Position numbers and translations under genes: made by a program. DNA of 64,000 bases from Streptomyces sp. CB00316 (lineage in GTDB: Bacteria; Actinomycetota; Actinomycetes; Streptomycetales; Streptomycetaceae): NCBI RefSeq assembly GCF_001905595.1, contig NZ_LIXI01000003.1, positions 647,626-711,625 of the forward strand. The letters are read 5' to 3'. Positions 43,436 through 53,281 of this stretch are shown here, piece by piece. The notes beneath the pieces were generated by a model. That model was not told the origin of the DNA. It saw nothing but the letters and a program-made list of their open reading frames with translations, and did not search any database. Position 1 is the first letter of the stretch. Each line of letters begins with the position of its first letter.

Positions 43436-45798
43436 CCCCGGCGACCCCGCAGGACCGGGTCCGCCGCCACCTCACCGTGCGCGGCGCGGTCCAGGGCGTC
43501 GGCTTCCGGCCGTTCGTCTACACGCTGGCCGAGGAGCACGGCCTCACCGGCTGGGTCACCAACGACGCCGACGGCGTACGCACGGAGGTCGAGGGTCCGG
43601 TGGCGGCGGTCGACGCCTTCACCGAGGCGATCGGCACCCGCGCACCCCCGCTCGCCGTCGTCGAGTCGGTCGAGCCGCGCCCCGTTCCCGTCCTCAACGA
43701 CGGTTCAGGCTTCACCATCCGCCCCTCCGCCTCCTCCGGCACCGGCCGCACCCTGATCCCGCCGGACACCGCGACCTGCGACGCCTGTCTCGCCGAACTT
43801 GCGGACCCGGCCGACCGGCGTCACCGCCACCCGTTCATCACGTGCACCCACTGCGGCCCCCGCTTCACCGTCGTCACCGGCCTGCCCTACGACCGGCCCC
43901 GCACGACCATGGCCGGGTTCCCGATGTGCCCCGACTGCGCCCGCGAGTACGCCGACCCCGCCGACCGCCGCTTCCACGCCCAGCCGATCGCCTGCCCGGC
44001 CTGCGGTCCCCGCCTCGCCCTGCGCCGGGGCCAGGACGACCGGGCAGCGCTGCACGGCGGCGAGGCGCTCGCGGAGGCCCGCCGGATGCTGGCGGCGGGC
44101 GCGGTGGTCGCGGTGAAGGGGATCGGCGGCTACCACCTGGCCTGCGACGCGGGCGACCCCACCGCCGTACGCACCCTGCGCAAGCGCAAGAACCGGGGCG
44201 GCAAACCCTTCGCCGTCCTCGCGGACTCCCTGGAGACCGTCCACCGCCTCGCCAGGGTCGACGCGGCCGAACGCGACCTCCTCACCGGCCCCCGTAAGCC
44301 GGTCGTCCTGCTGCGCCGCCACGACGCGCCGTCCATCGAGGTGGCGCCCGGTGTCGCGCCCGGCAGCCCCGACCTCGGTGTGATGCTCCCGTACGCGCCG
44401 CTGCACCGCCTCCTCCTCGGCCTGCCCGGCGATCCGCCCGGGCCGCCGGTCCTCGTCATGACCAGCGGGAACCGATCCGGCGAGCCGATCGTCACCGGTG
44501 ACGCCGAGGCGCTCGCCCGGCTCGACGGGCTTGCCGACGCCTGGCTCCAGCACGACCGGCCGATCCACGTGCCCTGCGACGACTCGGTGGTCCGGATCTG
44601 TGCTGGGGCCGAACTCCCGGTCCGCCGCTCGCGCGGCTACGCCCCGATGCCGCTCGCCCTGCCGCTGCCCGTCCAGCCGGCCCTCGCGGTCGGCGGCGAC
44701 CTGAAGAACACCTTCTGCGCCGCCGACGACCGCTACGCCTGGCTCTCCGCCCACGTCGGCGACATGGACGACCTCTCCACCCTCACCGCCTTCGAGAAGG
44801 CCACCGCCCACCTCACCGGCCTGACCACCGTCACCCCGCGCCTGCTGATCGCCGACCGCCACCCCGGCTACCGCTCCACCCAGTGGGCCCGCCGCACCGC
44901 CGAGGCGCGCGGCCTGCCCCTCCGCCAGGTCCAGCACCACCACGCCCACGTCGCCTCCACCATGGCCGAGCACGGGCTCGACGGCACCGCGCCCGTCATC
45001 GGCATCGCCTTCGACGGCACCGGGTACGGCGACGACGGGGCGGTCTGGGGCGGCGAGGTGCTCATCGCGGACTACGACGGCTTCCAGCGGTTCGCCCACC
45101 TCCGTTACGTACCCCTGCCCGGCGGTGACGCCGCCGTCCGCAACCCGTACCGGATGGCGCTCTCCCACCTGCGCGCCGCCGGGGTGCCGTGGTCGGACGG
45201 GCTGCCGTGCGCCGCCATCGCCCCGCCCGGCGAACGGCGGCTCCTGGAGCGGCAGTTGGAGCGCGGACTGAACTGCGTCCCCACCTCCAGCATGGGCCGC
45301 CTCTTCGACGCGGTCTCCTCGCTCGCGGGGGTCTGCCACCGGGTGGAGTACGAGGCCGAGGCCGCCATGCGCCTGGAGAACGCGGCGCTGGGCGCTCCGG
45401 ACGACGTCGGCGACGACGGGCGCGAGCGCGCGTACGGGTTCATCCTGGGAGCAGAGCCGGGCGGGCCGGGACTGCCCCTGATCGCCGACCCGTCATCGGT
45501 CCTGGCGGCCGCCGCGGCGGACGTCCTGGCCGGTGCACCGGCCCCGGCCGTGGCCCGCCGCTTCCACCGGGCGGTGACCGGGCTCGTCCGTGACGTGTGC
45601 GCGGCGGCCCGGCGGCGTACGGGCATCGCCACCGTGGCCCTGACCGGAGGCGTGTTCTGCAACGCCCTGCTGACGGAGGGCTGTTCGGTCGGCCTGGAGG
45701 AGGACGGCTTCACCGTACTGAGACACCGCAAGGTGCCCCCCAACGACGGCGGGCTCGCGCTCGGACAGCTGATGGTCGCCGCCCGGACGAAGGAGTGA
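43432..45798 (+). CDS. hypF: Carbamoyltransferase HypF
   Basis: 788 residues. Order: acylphosphatase domain (residues 10-95, [27 protein letters not shown]), two zinc fingers (CDACLAEL...CTHCGPRF and CPDCAREY...CPACGPR), a YrdC-like domain ([39 protein letters not shown]) and a Kae1-like domain with the metal-binding HHHAHVAS and GGVFCNALL. It makes carbamoyl-AMP from carbamoyl phosphate and passes the carbamoyl group to HypE for synthesis of the cyanide ligands. ATGA overlap with hypB. Confidence 0.94.
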   Translation: MTPATPQDRVRRHLTVRGAVQGVGFRPFVYTLAEEHGLTGWVTNDADGVRTEVEGPVAAVDAFTEAIGTRAPPLAVVESVEPRPVPVLNDGSGFTIRPSASSGTGRTLIPPDTATCDACLAELADPADRRHRHPFITCTHCGPRFTVVTGLPYDRPRTTMAGFPMCPDCAREYADPADRRFHAQPIACPACGPRLALRRGQDDRAALHGGEALAEARRMLAAGAVVAVKGIGGYHLACDAGDPTAVRTLRKRKNRGGKPFAVLADSLETVHRLARVDAAERDLLTGPRKPVVLLRRHDAPSIEVAPGVAPGSPDLGVMLPYAPLHRLLLGLPGDPPGPPVLVMTSGNRSGEPIVTGDAEALARLDGLADAWLQHDRPIHVPCDDSVVRICAGAELPVRRSRGYAPMPLALPLPVQPALAVGGDLKNTFCAADDRYAWLSAHVGDMDDLSTLTAFEKATAHLTGLTTVTPRLLIADRHPGYRSTQWARRTAEARGLPLRQVQHHHAHVASTMAEHGLDGTAPVIGIAFDGTGYGDDGAVWGGEVLIADYDGFQRFAHLRYVPLPGGDAAVRNPYRMALSHLRAAGVPWSDGLPCAAIAPPGERRLLERQLERGLNCVPTSSMGRLFDAVSSLAGVCHRVEYEAEAAMRLENAALGAPDDVGDDGRERAYGFILGAEPGGPGLPLIADPSSVLAAAAADVLAGAPAPAVARRFHRAVTGLVRDVCAAARRRTGIATVALTGGVFCNALLTEGCSVGLEEDGFTVLRHRKVPPNDGGLALGQLMVAARTKE

Positions 45799-45812
45799 GG
45801 GAGGAGAGCGCC

Positions 45813-46148
45813 ATGTGTCTGGCCGTACCCGGCCGAGTGCTGGAGATCGAGGAACGCGACGCCACGCGGATGGCCAAGGTCGACTTCGGCGGCGTCGTCA
45901 AGGAGGTCTGCCTGGAGTACGTCCCCGACATGCAGGTGGGGGACTACGCCATCGTCCACGTCGGATTCGCCCTGCAACGGCTCGACGAGGAGTCGGCGCG
46001 CCAGACCCTGGAACTCTTCGAGAACCTGGGCGTCCTGGAGGAGGAGTTCGGCGACCACTGGGGCAAGGCGGCCAGGGACGCGGGCGCCGAACGCCCGGCA
46101 GGAACCGGACTCCCCGCCCACGGAAACGAGAAGGAGGCACGGTCATGA
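45813..46148 (+). CDS. hypC: Hydrogenase assembly chaperone HypC
   Basis: 111 residues. It begins MCLAVPGRV with the essential Cys2, then the OB-like fold [41 protein letters not shown]. HypC holds the Fe(CN)2CO unit with HypD and delivers it to the large subunit. It is longer than the ~80-residue norm because of a hydrophilic C-terminal tail. GGAGAG precedes the ATG at 45813. ATGA overlap with hypD. Confidence 0.92.
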   Translation: MCLAVPGRVLEIEERDATRMAKVDFGGVVKEVCLEYVPDMQVGDYAIVHVGFALQRLDEESARQTLELFENLGVLEEEFGDHWGKAARDAGAERPAGTGLPAHGNEKEARS

Positions 46149-47296
46149 AGTATCTCGACGAGTTCAGCGACCCGGTCCTCGCGAAGCGGCTCTTCGACGA
46201 CATCCGGGCCCTCACCACCCGGCCCTGGTCCCTCATGGAGGTCTGCGGCGGACAGACGCACTCGATCATCCGCCACGGCATCGACCAGCTGCTCCCCGAC
46301 GGGATCCGGCTGATCCACGGCCCCGGCTGCCCGGTCTGCGTCACCCCGCTCGAGATCATCGACAAGGCCCTGGAGATCGCCTCACGCCCCGACGTGATCT
46401 TCTGCTCGTTCGGCGACATGCTCCGCGTCCCTGGCAGCGGCCGCGACCTGTTCCAGGTCAAGAGCGAGGGCGCGGACGTGCGCGTGGTCTACTCCCCGCT
46501 GGACGCCCTGCGCATCGCCCAGGAGAACCCCGAGAAGCAGGTCGTCTTCTTCGGCATCGGCTTCGAGACCACCGCCCCGCCCAACGCGATGACGGTCTAC
46601 CAGGCGAGGAAGCTCTCCATCCCCAACTTCAGCCTGCTGGTCTCCCACGTACGCGTGCCCCCGGCGATCGACGCGATCATGAACTCGCCGGACTGCCAGG
46701 TGCAGGCGTTCCTCGCCGCCGGACACGTCTGCACGGTCATGGGCACCAAGGAGTACCCGGACCTCGCCGCTCAGCACAAGGTCCCCATCGTGGTGACCGG
46801 CTTCGAGCCGCTGGACATCCTCGAAGGCATCCGGCGGGCCGTCCGGCAGCTGGAGGCGGGCGAGCACACCGTCGAGAACGCCTACCCGCGTGCTGTCAAC
46901 GAACAGGGCAGCCCCGCCGCCCAGGCGATGCTGGCCGACGTCTTCGAGGTCACCGACCGCTCCTGGCGCGGCATCGGGATGATCCCGCTGAGCGGCTGGC
47001 GGCTGTCGCCCAAGTACCGGGAGTACGACGCCGAGCACCGGTTCTCCGTCACCGGCATCGAGACCGAGGAGTCCACGGTCTGCCGCAGCGGTGAGGTCCT
47101 CCAGGGGCTCCTCAAGCCGCACGAGTGCGCCGCGTTCGGCAAGGAGTGCACCCCGCGCAACCCGCTGGGCGCCACGATGGTCTCCAGTGAGGGCGCGTGC
47201 GCGGCGTACTACCTGTACCGGCGTCTGGAGGCTCCGACGAAGAACGCCCCGGCCAAGAAGGAAGTCCCGGCCAAGGAGGCGAGTTCCGTTGGCTGA
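46145..47296 (+). CDS. hypD: Hydrogenase iron-cofactor assembly protein HypD
   Basis: 383 residues. Signature segments are present: [15 protein letters not shown] (Cys-Gly-Gly), [21 protein letters not shown], and the C-terminal cysteine set [44 protein letters not shown] that binds the 4Fe-4S cluster. It is the scaffold where the Fe(CN)2CO group is built with HypC and HypE. A Lys/Ala/Pro-rich tail (about 20 residues) extends the usual end. Overlaps hypC and hypE. Confidence 0.94.
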   Translation: MKYLDEFSDPVLAKRLFDDIRALTTRPWSLMEVCGGQTHSIIRHGIDQLLPDGIRLIHGPGCPVCVTPLEIIDKALEIASRPDVIFCSFGDMLRVPGSGRDLFQVKSEGADVRVVYSPLDALRIAQENPEKQVVFFGIGFETTAPPNAMTVYQARKLSIPNFSLLVSHVRVPPAIDAIMNSPDCQVQAFLAAGHVCTVMGTKEYPDLAAQHKVPIVVTGFEPLDILEGIRRAVRQLEAGEHTVENAYPRAVNEQGSPAAQAMLADVFEVTDRSWRGIGMIPLSGWRLSPKYREYDAEHRFSVTGIETEESTVCRSGEVLQGLLKPHECAAFGKECTPRNPLGATMVSSEGACAAYYLYRRLEAPTKNAPAKKEVPAKEASSVG

Positions 47297-48377
47297 CACG
47301 GCTCCCGCCTCTGCCTCCTCCTCGGCCCCCGCCGACTTCTCCGGCTGGACCTGCCCCGCGCCCCTGCGCGACCACGAACGCATCGTCATGGGCCACGGCG
47401 GCGGCGGGACGCTCTCCGCCGAGCTGGTGGAGCACCTCTTCGCCCCGGCCTTCGGCAGCGACGTCCTCGCCGAACTGGGCGACTCCGCGCACCTGACGAT
47501 GGGCGGCGCCAGGCTCGCCTTCTCCACCGACTCCTTCGTCGTCCGGCCGCTGTTCTTCCCCGGCGGGTCCATCGGCGACCTCGCCGTCAACGGGACGGTC
47601 AACGACCTCGCCATGGTCGGGGCCGTCCCCGCCTACCTCTCCTGCGGCTTCATCCTGGAGGAGGGCATCGAACTCTCCGTCGTCGGCCGGGTCGCCCAGG
47701 CGCTCGGCGACGCCGCGCGCACCGCCGGAGTGACCGTGGCGACCGGTGACACCAAGGTCGTCGACGCCGGACACGGCGACGGGATCTTCATCAACACCGC
47801 CGGGATCGGGCTGGTCCCCGACGGCGTCGACATCCGCCCCGGGCGTGCCGCCCCCGGGGACGCGGTCCTGGTCAGCGGTCAGATCGGGGTCCACGGCGTC
47901 GCCATCATGAGCGTGCGCGAAGGGCTGGAGTTCGGCGTCGAGATCCAGAGCGACACCGCCTCCCTGGCCGGCATGGTGGCCGACATGCTCGCCGTCTGCC
48001 AGGACCTCCACGTGCTGCGCGACCCCACCCGGGGCGGCCTGGCCACCTCGCTCAACGAGATCGCCGGGGCCGCCGGCATCGGCATCACCCTCGACGAGCG
48101 CTCCCTCCCCGTTCCCGACACCGTCGCCAACGCCTGCTCCTTCCTCGGCCTCGACCCCCTGTACGTCGCCAACGAGGGCAAACTCGTCGCCTTCGTACCG
48201 CCCGACCACGCCGACGCCGTCCTGGAGGCGATGCGCGCCCATCCGCTCGGCAAGGAGTCGGTGCGGATCGGGACCTGCGTCGAGGACCACCCCGGCATGG
48301 TCGTGGCCGCCACCGGCCTCGGCGGAACCCGGGTGGTGGACATGCCCCTCGGTGAGCAACTGCCGCGGATCTGCTGA
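47289..48377 (+). CDS. hypE: Carbamoyl dehydratase HypE
   Basis: 362 residues from the TTG at 47289, chosen because GGAGG lies about 9 bases upstream and it overlaps the hypD stop by 8 bases; the next in-frame start would cut into the conserved IVMGHGGGG. The AIR-synthase-like ATP fold shows [35 protein letters not shown] and [15 protein letters not shown]. The protein ends LPRIC, the invariant C-terminal cysteine that carries the carbamoyl group and becomes thiocyanate. It completes hypABFCDE. Confidence 0.92.
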   Translation: MADTAPASASSSAPADFSGWTCPAPLRDHERIVMGHGGGGTLSAELVEHLFAPAFGSDVLAELGDSAHLTMGGARLAFSTDSFVVRPLFFPGGSIGDLAVNGTVNDLAMVGAVPAYLSCGFILEEGIELSVVGRVAQALGDAARTAGVTVATGDTKVVDAGHGDGIFINTAGIGLVPDGVDIRPGRAAPGDAVLVSGQIGVHGVAIMSVREGLEFGVEIQSDTASLAGMVADMLAVCQDLHVLRDPTRGGLATSLNEIAGAAGIGITLDERSLPVPDTVANACSFLGLDPLYVANEGKLVAFVPPDHADAVLEAMRAHPLGKESVRIGTCVEDHPGMVVAATGLGGTRVVDMPLGEQLPRIC

Positions 48378-48428
48378 CACCTGCCGTGCGGCGGGGGAAC
48401 CCCGGGCGGTATCGAACAACCCGCCATG

Positions 48429-48447
48429 GAAGGTTAGGCTGACCTAA
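48429..48447. promoter_or_regulatory. Iron box (DmdR1/IdeR-type operator)
   Basis: GAAGGTTAGGCTGACCTAA matches 16 of 19 positions of the Streptomyces iron box TTAGGTTAGGCTCACCTAA. It lies 67 bases before the siderophore-interacting protein gene, so iron-loaded DmdR1 should repress that gene. The box falls after the hypE stop, giving the gene its own promoter. Confidence 0.85.
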
Positions 48448-48514
48448 GTCTTCGGACCGGCCTCAAGGCGAACGCCCGGGGCTGCCGACCGCCGCGTACG
48501 AAGGGGGCACGCCC

Positions 48515-49396
48515 ATGACGATCCACCGAGCCGTCGTCGCCCGAGTCCAGCCGCTCACCGCGACGATGACCCGCGTCACGCTGCACGGTGAAGGTCTGAC
48601 CGGCTTCGAGTCCACCGGGGTCGGCGACGAATACGTACGCCTCTTCTTCCCGCACGGCCCCGACCGCTCGGACCTCTCCCTGCCCATCACCACGGAGAAG
48701 GGCTGGGAGACGCCCGAGGGCCGGCCCGTCGCCCCGATGCGTACGTACACCGTGCGGGCGGTCCGCCCGGAGAGCCGGGAGATCGACGTCGACTTCGTGC
48801 TGCACGACCACGGTGTGGCCTCGACCTGGGTGGCCGGCGCGCAGCCCGGGGACGTTCTCGGTGTGAACGACCCGACCGGCCTCTACAGCCCCCCGGACGA
48901 CCTCTCCTGGCAGGTGCTGCTCGCCGACCAGACCGGGCTGCCCGCCGTGGCCCGCCTGCTGGAGAACACCCCCGACGGGGTCGCCACCCGCGTGGTCGTC
49001 GAACTCCCCGGCCCCGAGGCCGTCCAGCCGCTGCCCGGCGCCAAGGTCACCTGGACCTACGGCGGCAACGGCCGCGGGGCCAGCCGACTGGCTGAGCTGG
49101 TGAGCGCAGCGATCCCGCCCGGCACGGACATGGCCGGCGGCTACGTCTGGGTCGCCGGCGAGACCAACGCGCTGCGCACCGTACGTCGTTACCTGCGCAA
49201 GGAGCTGGGGCTGCCCGCCACCCGGTTCAAGGTCGTCGGCTACTGGATCCCGGAAGCCGACAGCTGGAACGAGCGGTACGAGGCCCTGCCCGACGCGGTC
49301 CGCGCCGAGCTGGTGGCCCTCTGGGACGACCCGGTCGACGACGAGGAAGACCGCGCCATCCGGTACGAGGCGCGCCTGAGCGACCTTGGGCTGTGA
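48515..49396 (+). CDS. Siderophore-interacting protein (FAD-type ferric-siderophore reductase)
   Basis: 293 residues of the SIP/ViuB family. An N-terminal FAD-binding barrel (MTRVTLHGEGLTGF...YVRLFFPH, then MRTYTVRAVRPESREIDVDFVLHDHGVASTWV, where RxYTxR binds FAD) is followed by an NAD(P)H-binding half with LLADQTGLPAVARLLE and VWVAGETNALRTVRRYLRKELG, and the family C-terminal YWIPEADSWNE. It reduces ferric siderophores in the cytoplasm to release iron. The iron box upstream supports iron-starvation expression. Confidence 0.9.
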   Translation: MTIHRAVVARVQPLTATMTRVTLHGEGLTGFESTGVGDEYVRLFFPHGPDRSDLSLPITTEKGWETPEGRPVAPMRTYTVRAVRPESREIDVDFVLHDHGVASTWVAGAQPGDVLGVNDPTGLYSPPDDLSWQVLLADQTGLPAVARLLENTPDGVATRVVVELPGPEAVQPLPGAKVTWTYGGNGRGASRLAELVSAAIPPGTDMAGGYVWVAGETNALRTVRRYLRKELGLPATRFKVVGYWIPEADSWNERYEALPDAVRAELVALWDDPVDDEEDRAIRYEARLSDLGL

Positions 49397-49480
49397 CGGC
49401 AATCTCCCTGATGCGCAGGGGAGTTGCCGGATTCGGTGGGTCGCCCGAGGGGATGGTGGGTAGGGTCGCAGTCGTTGAAG

Positions 49481-49499
49481 TAAAGGTAGCCTTACCCTT
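49481..49499. promoter_or_regulatory. Candidate iron box ahead of mbtH
   Basis: TAAAGGTAGCCTTACCCTT keeps the GGTA/TACC dyad but matches only about 11 of 19 consensus positions. It lies 30 bases before the mbtH start, where operators usually sit. Weaker than the box at 48429. Confidence 0.5.
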
Positions 49500-49528
49500 T
49501 GCTCAAGGCCTGAGTTCAAGGAGGATCG

Positions 49529-49747
49529 GTGACCAACCCGTTCGAGGACGAGAACGGCACCTACCTGGTGCTCGTCAACGACGAGGGGCAGCACTCCCTG
49601 TGGCCCTCCTTCGCGGAGGTGCCCGGCGGCTGGACCGTGGCGCACCCCGAGGGCACCCGCCAGGCCTGCCTCGACTACGTGGAGCAGAACTGGACCGACC
49701 TGCGGCCCAGGAGCCTGAAGGAGAGCATGGCGGCCGATCCGGCTTGA
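49529..49747 (+). CDS. MbtH-family protein
   Basis: 72 residues with the family signatures [35 protein letters not shown] and [22 protein letters not shown]. MbtH-like proteins are cofactors of NRPS adenylation domains, mainly for siderophores and antibiotics. No NRPS gene is in the window, so this is a stand-alone copy likely serving an NRPS elsewhere. GTG start with AAGGAGG at ideal distance. A candidate iron box sits upstream. Confidence 0.93.
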   Translation: MTNPFEDENGTYLVLVNDEGQHSLWPSFAEVPGGWTVAHPEGTRQACLDYVEQNWTDLRPRSLKESMAADPA

Positions 49748-49834
49748 GCCGCACCGGCGCCACGCACGCCACGCAGAGCGATGCCCCTAGGCTGCCACCG
49801 GCACGAGAACCGGCAGCGACCCAGGAGTACGCCC

Positions 49835-50383
49835 ATGTCCCAAACCGCCCCGCAGCACCCGTACCCCGATGCCTTCCGGGCGGACGAAGGACCGGCACCG
49901 CACGCACTCCTCGCACCGGTGCTCGGGCTGCTGGGCACCTGGACGGGGAGCGGGCGGGGCGGATACCCGACGCTCGACGAGGAGTTCGCCTACGCGCAGG
50001 AGATCACCTTCAGCCATGACGGACGCCCCTTCCTCCACTACGCGTCGCGTGCCTGGCTGGTCGACGCGGACGGGCGGCCCCTGCGGCCCTCGGCCCGGGA
50101 GAGCGGCTGGTGGCGGCTCCAGCCGGAAGGGCGGGTGGAAGCGCTGATCACCCAGCCCACCGGCATCGCGGAGATCGCGGTCGGCCGGGCCGGCGACGGC
50201 ACCGTCGACCTCGCCTCCCACGAAGTGGCGCTCGCCCCCACCGCCAAGCAGGTCGAAGCCACCCGCCGCCGCTACACCCTGGCCGGCGATGAGACCCTCA
50301 CCTTCGTCCACGACCTCGCGGCGGTCGGACAGCCGCTCCAGCACCACCTGACGGCGGAGTTCCGGCGGTGTTCGAAGGGCTGA
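49835..50383 (+). CDS. Nitrobindin-like heme-binding beta-barrel protein
   Basis: 182 residues. The nitrobindin (THAP4-like, DUF1794) fold is shown by [42 protein letters not shown] and the C-terminal [20 protein letters not shown], which holds the likely proximal His. Family members bind ferric heme and isomerise peroxynitrite to nitrate. Start at the ATG at 49835 behind CAGGAG; a TAGGCT hexamer about 47 bases upstream may be its -10 element. Confidence 0.87.
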   Translation: MSQTAPQHPYPDAFRADEGPAPHALLAPVLGLLGTWTGSGRGGYPTLDEEFAYAQEITFSHDGRPFLHYASRAWLVDADGRPLRPSARESGWWRLQPEGRVEALITQPTGIAEIAVGRAGDGTVDLASHEVALAPTAKQVEATRRRYTLAGDETLTFVHDLAAVGQPLQHHLTAEFRRCSKG

Positions 50384-50474
50384 CCCGGGACCGGCGGGGA
50401 TAGATCGGATTTGCATACGGAGGGTCTTCTGGGGCATATGGACAGGACAACTTTTGGTAAGGAGTTCGTATCCG

Positions 50475-50900
50475 ATGTCCATGCCCAGTTACCCTCAGCA
50501 GCCGAACGCGGACCAGGCGCAGTACGGCGCGCAGTACGGCGCTCCGGAACCCGCCAGGAGCAACGGTTTCGCGGTCACCGCTCTTGTCCTGGGCCTGCTC
50601 GCCTGCCTCTTCTTCTGGACGGTCGTCGGCGGGCTCCTTCTCGGCCTGCTCGCGCTGGTGTTCGGCGTCCTCGGGGCGCTCCGGGCCCGCCAGGGGAGGG
50701 CCCCGCGCAAGGGCATGGCGATCGCCGGTGCCGTCCTCGGCGCACTGGGCCTGGTCGGCTCGGCCGTCGTCCTCGTCATCGGCATATCCGTCGTGAACTC
50801 CGGGTCGTTCCAGGACTTCGAGGACTGCGTGGGGAGCGCGAACAGCCAGGCCGAAGAGGACCGCTGCGCAGAGGACTTCGGCGAGAGTCTTTTCAAGTGA
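50475..50900 (+). CDS. DUF4190-domain membrane protein
   Basis: 141 residues. A Pro/Gln/Tyr-rich cytoplasmic head (SYPQQPNADQAQYGAQYG) precedes two membrane helices (FAVTALVLGLLACLFFWTVVGGLLLGLLALVFGVLGALRAR and KGMAIAGAVLGALGLVGSAVVLVIGIS) forming the DUF4190 domain. A short extracellular tail with two cysteines (EDCVG...DRCAEDF) ends the protein. ATG at 50475 has AAGGAG about 14 bases upstream; 50481 is an alternative. Function unknown. Confidence 0.8.
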   Translation: MSMPSYPQQPNADQAQYGAQYGAPEPARSNGFAVTALVLGLLACLFFWTVVGGLLLGLLALVFGVLGALRARQGRAPRKGMAIAGAVLGALGLVGSAVVLVIGISVVNSGSFQDFEDCVGSANSQAEEDRCAEDFGESLFK

Positions 50901-51039
50901 CCTCGAACGGCGGGGCGGCGGTTTGCGGCCGCGGCCCGAGTTTGTGACGGTAGGGGCGAGGAGTGGTCTTCCTCACCGCAGGACCCGATGGTCCGGCGGA
51001 CCATGTGTGCCCAACCGAGCAGAGGAAGAGGAGGGTTCG

Positions 51040-51117
51040 ATGTCCTCGAAGCGACGTCGTAAGAAGAAGGCCCGCCGCAAGAACGGCGCCAACCACGGCA
51101 AGCGCCCGCAGAGCTGA
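51040..51117 (+). CDS. Ribosomal protein bL37 (25 aa)
   Basis: A 25-residue, extremely basic protein, MSSKRRRKKKARRKNGANHG then KRPQS. It matches the pattern of mycobacterial bL37 (about 24 residues, ending ANHGKRPN-x), a 50S protein specific to actinobacteria. A very strong GGAAGAGGAGG precedes the ATG and a perfect 19-bp terminator hairpin follows, which confirms a real, independently transcribed gene despite its size. Confidence 0.8.
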   Translation: MSSKRRRKKKARRKNGANHGKRPQS

Positions 51118-51129
51118 GGCCGGCCCGGG

Positions 51130-51169
51130 GGTCCGAGGGGCAGCACCGCACGGTGCTGCCCCTCGGACC
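51130..51169 (+). terminator. 19-bp hairpin terminator after bL37
   Basis: Perfect 19-bp arms (51130-51148 and 51151-51169) closed by CA, so the real loop is a few bases larger. Directly follows the bL37 stop codon. Confidence 0.85.
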
Positions 51170-51255
51170 TGTTCCGGGCCGGCGCCACGGGGGCCCGGCA
51201 CCCCGGTCGGACGCCGATGCGGGGGAGAGGCCGGAGCACTCGTAGGGTGGCTCCC

Positions 51256-52407
51256 ATGTCTGCCACGTTGAGCTCCGAAAAGACCGCGGCCGCGCTCCGC
51301 AGATCGGCACGCGTCTCGGTCGAACTGCTGCTGGTCCTGTTGATGGCCGCCGTCGTCCTGTGGCTTCTGGGCCGGACGTGGCCGGTGGTGTGGCCCCTCA
51401 TAGTGGGTCTGCTTCTCACCACCCTGACCTGGCCGTTCGCCCGCTTCCTGCGCCGCCGCGGGTGGCGTCCCGCACCGGCCGCGGCGCTGGTGACCGTGCT
51501 GTTCGTCCTGGTCGGAACCGGCATCGTGGCGCTGATCGCGATCCCGGTGGCCTCCCAGTCGGGTCAGCTCGCCGACGGAGTCGTCGAGGGCATCGGCAGG
51601 CTGCGCGAGTGGGCCGCCGGACCGCCGCTGAACATCAGCGACGACCAGATCACGGGCGCCTTCGACGCCGCTGTCGACCGCATCGAGAACAGTGTGGGCA
51701 GCGTGGTCACCACGGCGGTCACCGGGGTGAGTACCGTCTTCAGCGGCCTGATCACCGCTGTGCTGTCGCTCTTTCTGATGTTCTTCTTCCTCAAGGACGG
51801 CCCGCGCTTCCTCCCCTGGCTCGCCCGCCAGCTGCCCGGCCGGCTCGCCACCGACGTCCCGGTCGTGGCCGAGCGCTGCTGGGACACGCTCGGTTCGTTC
51901 GTGCGGTCCCAGGCCTTCGTGGGCCTCCTCGACGCCGTCTTCATCGGCATCGGCCTGTGGATCCTGGGCGTCCCCCTGGTGCTCCCGCTGGCGGTGCTGA
52001 CGTTCGTCTCCGCGTTCGTGCCGATCGTCGGCGCGGTCTTCGCCGGCCTCGTCGCGGTCCTCATCGCGCTGGTCTCCAACGGCCTGACGGACGCGCTGAT
52101 CGTGCTGGCGATCATCGTCGCCGTGCAGCAGCTGGAGGGCAACGTCTTCCAGCCCATGATCCAGAGCCGCGGGCTCGGCCTGCACGCCGCGGTGGTCCTG
52201 CTCGCGGTGACGCTCGGCGGCAGTCTGGCCGGTGTCGTGGGGAGCCTGCTCGCGGTCCCGGTGGCCGCGCTGATCGCCGTGATCTGGAACTACCTGCGCG
52301 AACAGCTCAGTGACCCGCAGGAGGGGCCGGAGCAGCAGGGCGGGGAACCGGAGCCGGGACCCGCCTCGGACGGCAGCCCCGACGCCGACGCCCCTGTTCC
52401 CGCGTGA
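51256..52407 (+). CDS. AI-2E / PerM-family transporter
   Basis: 383 residues with about seven membrane helices. The family core near residue 160 onwards (LSLFLMFFFLKDGPRFLPWLARQLPG), FVRSQAFVGLLDAVFIGIGLWILGVPLVLPLAVLTFVSAFVPIVGAVFAGL and QQLEGNVFQPMIQSRGLGLHAAVVLLAV are characteristic. Members export small molecules or ions; some carry AI-2 or Na+. A hydrophilic Glu/Pro/Asp tail ends the protein. TAGGGT lies 7 bases before the ATG at 51256, suggesting a leaderless mRNA. Confidence 0.85.
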   Translation: MSATLSSEKTAAALRRSARVSVELLLVLLMAAVVLWLLGRTWPVVWPLIVGLLLTTLTWPFARFLRRRGWRPAPAAALVTVLFVLVGTGIVALIAIPVASQSGQLADGVVEGIGRLREWAAGPPLNISDDQITGAFDAAVDRIENSVGSVVTTAVTGVSTVFSGLITAVLSLFLMFFFLKDGPRFLPWLARQLPGRLATDVPVVAERCWDTLGSFVRSQAFVGLLDAVFIGIGLWILGVPLVLPLAVLTFVSAFVPIVGAVFAGLVAVLIALVSNGLTDALIVLAIIVAVQQLEGNVFQPMIQSRGLGLHAAVVLLAVTLGGSLAGVVGSLLAVPVAALIAVIWNYLREQLSDPQEGPEQQGGEPEPGPASDGSPDADAPVPA

Positions 52408-52523
52408 CGCGGTCCCGGCCGGGCCCGGTGGCGTAACCCCCTCCCCGCCGGGGCCCTCGGCTTCGCCACCTGGCGCGGACCCTGCCGGGCCACCTCGGCA
52501 GCCGCTGCGGCCCACGGTCCGGG

Positions 52524-53165
52524 TCACCGCCGCCGGGCTGTACCTGTGGGACGTGGCGCGCCCAGGCGCAGCCGGGTGAGGACGGCCGCGCGGGCGAGGC
52601 CGGGCATGGTGAGGGCCCACATGGCGCTGACCTGCTGGTGCAGGCCGTCCCGCTCGGCCAGGGCGAGGGAGAGCATCTGTACGCCGCTGTAGCAGCCCAC
52701 GATGGTCCGGGAGGCCTCCACGGGTTCGACGTGGTTCTGGAGTTCACCGGCCGCGCGGGCGGATTCGAGAACGGCTGTGACGGCTCCCAGCGGGCCCGCG
52801 TAGCTCTCGGCGGTCTGGTAGGGGCCCGGCTCGATGCTGAGGCGTACGGCGGCTCGCAGGACGGGGTCCTCCAGGAGGCCGGCGGTGTAATGGTGGCTGA
52901 TGTCGATCAGGGCCTGAAGCCAGAAGGTGGGAACCGGGCCCGATGCTGTCTGCTCGGCGACCTGTTGGAAGTAGGTGTGCTGGTGGGCCAGGATCGCGTC
53001 GCCGAGCTGTTCCTTGGACTCGAAGTGGTGGTAGAAGCCGCCGCGCGAGACCTGGGCGAGGCGCTGGATCTCCGGTGTCGTCGCGCCTGCGTAGCCGTCC
53101 CGGTCGATGATCACACCGGCGGCCTCGACGATCCGCTGAACGGTCTGCTCCCCGCGGTCCTGCAT
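52524..53165 (-). CDS. TetR-family regulator of the gamma-butyrolactone-receptor type
   Basis: 213 residues. The N-terminal HTH (VQRIVEAAGVIIDRDGYAGATTPEIQRLAQVSRGGFYHHFESKEQLGDAIL) and the C-terminal pattern LQALIDISHHYTAGLLEDPVLRAAVRLSIEPG...ARAAGELQNHVEPVEASRTIVGCYSGVQMLS follow ScbR/ArpA-type autoregulator receptors. The conserved ligand-pocket tryptophan after the PxPY region is not evident (PYQTAESYAG), so it may be a pseudo-receptor that senses something else. GGGAGG precedes the ATG at 53165. No butyrolactone synthase gene (afsA-like) is nearby. Confidence 0.75.
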   Translation of the reverse strand: MQDRGEQTVQRIVEAAGVIIDRDGYAGATTPEIQRLAQVSRGGFYHHFESKEQLGDAILAHQHTYFQQVAEQTASGPVPTFWLQALIDISHHYTAGLLEDPVLRAAVRLSIEPGPYQTAESYAGPLGAVTAVLESARAAGELQNHVEPVEASRTIVGCYSGVQMLSLALAERDGLHQQVSAMWALTMPGLARAAVLTRLRLGAPRPTGTARRR

Positions 53166-53281
53166 CGTCACGCCTCCCTGAGCCGCTACCGACGCTACCC
53201 GGAGCCCGGGCAACCCGCTCCCGCTGCGGGGCCGGGTGTCGGACGTCGGCGTACTCCGGGGGCCCCGTCCGGTCGCTCCCG

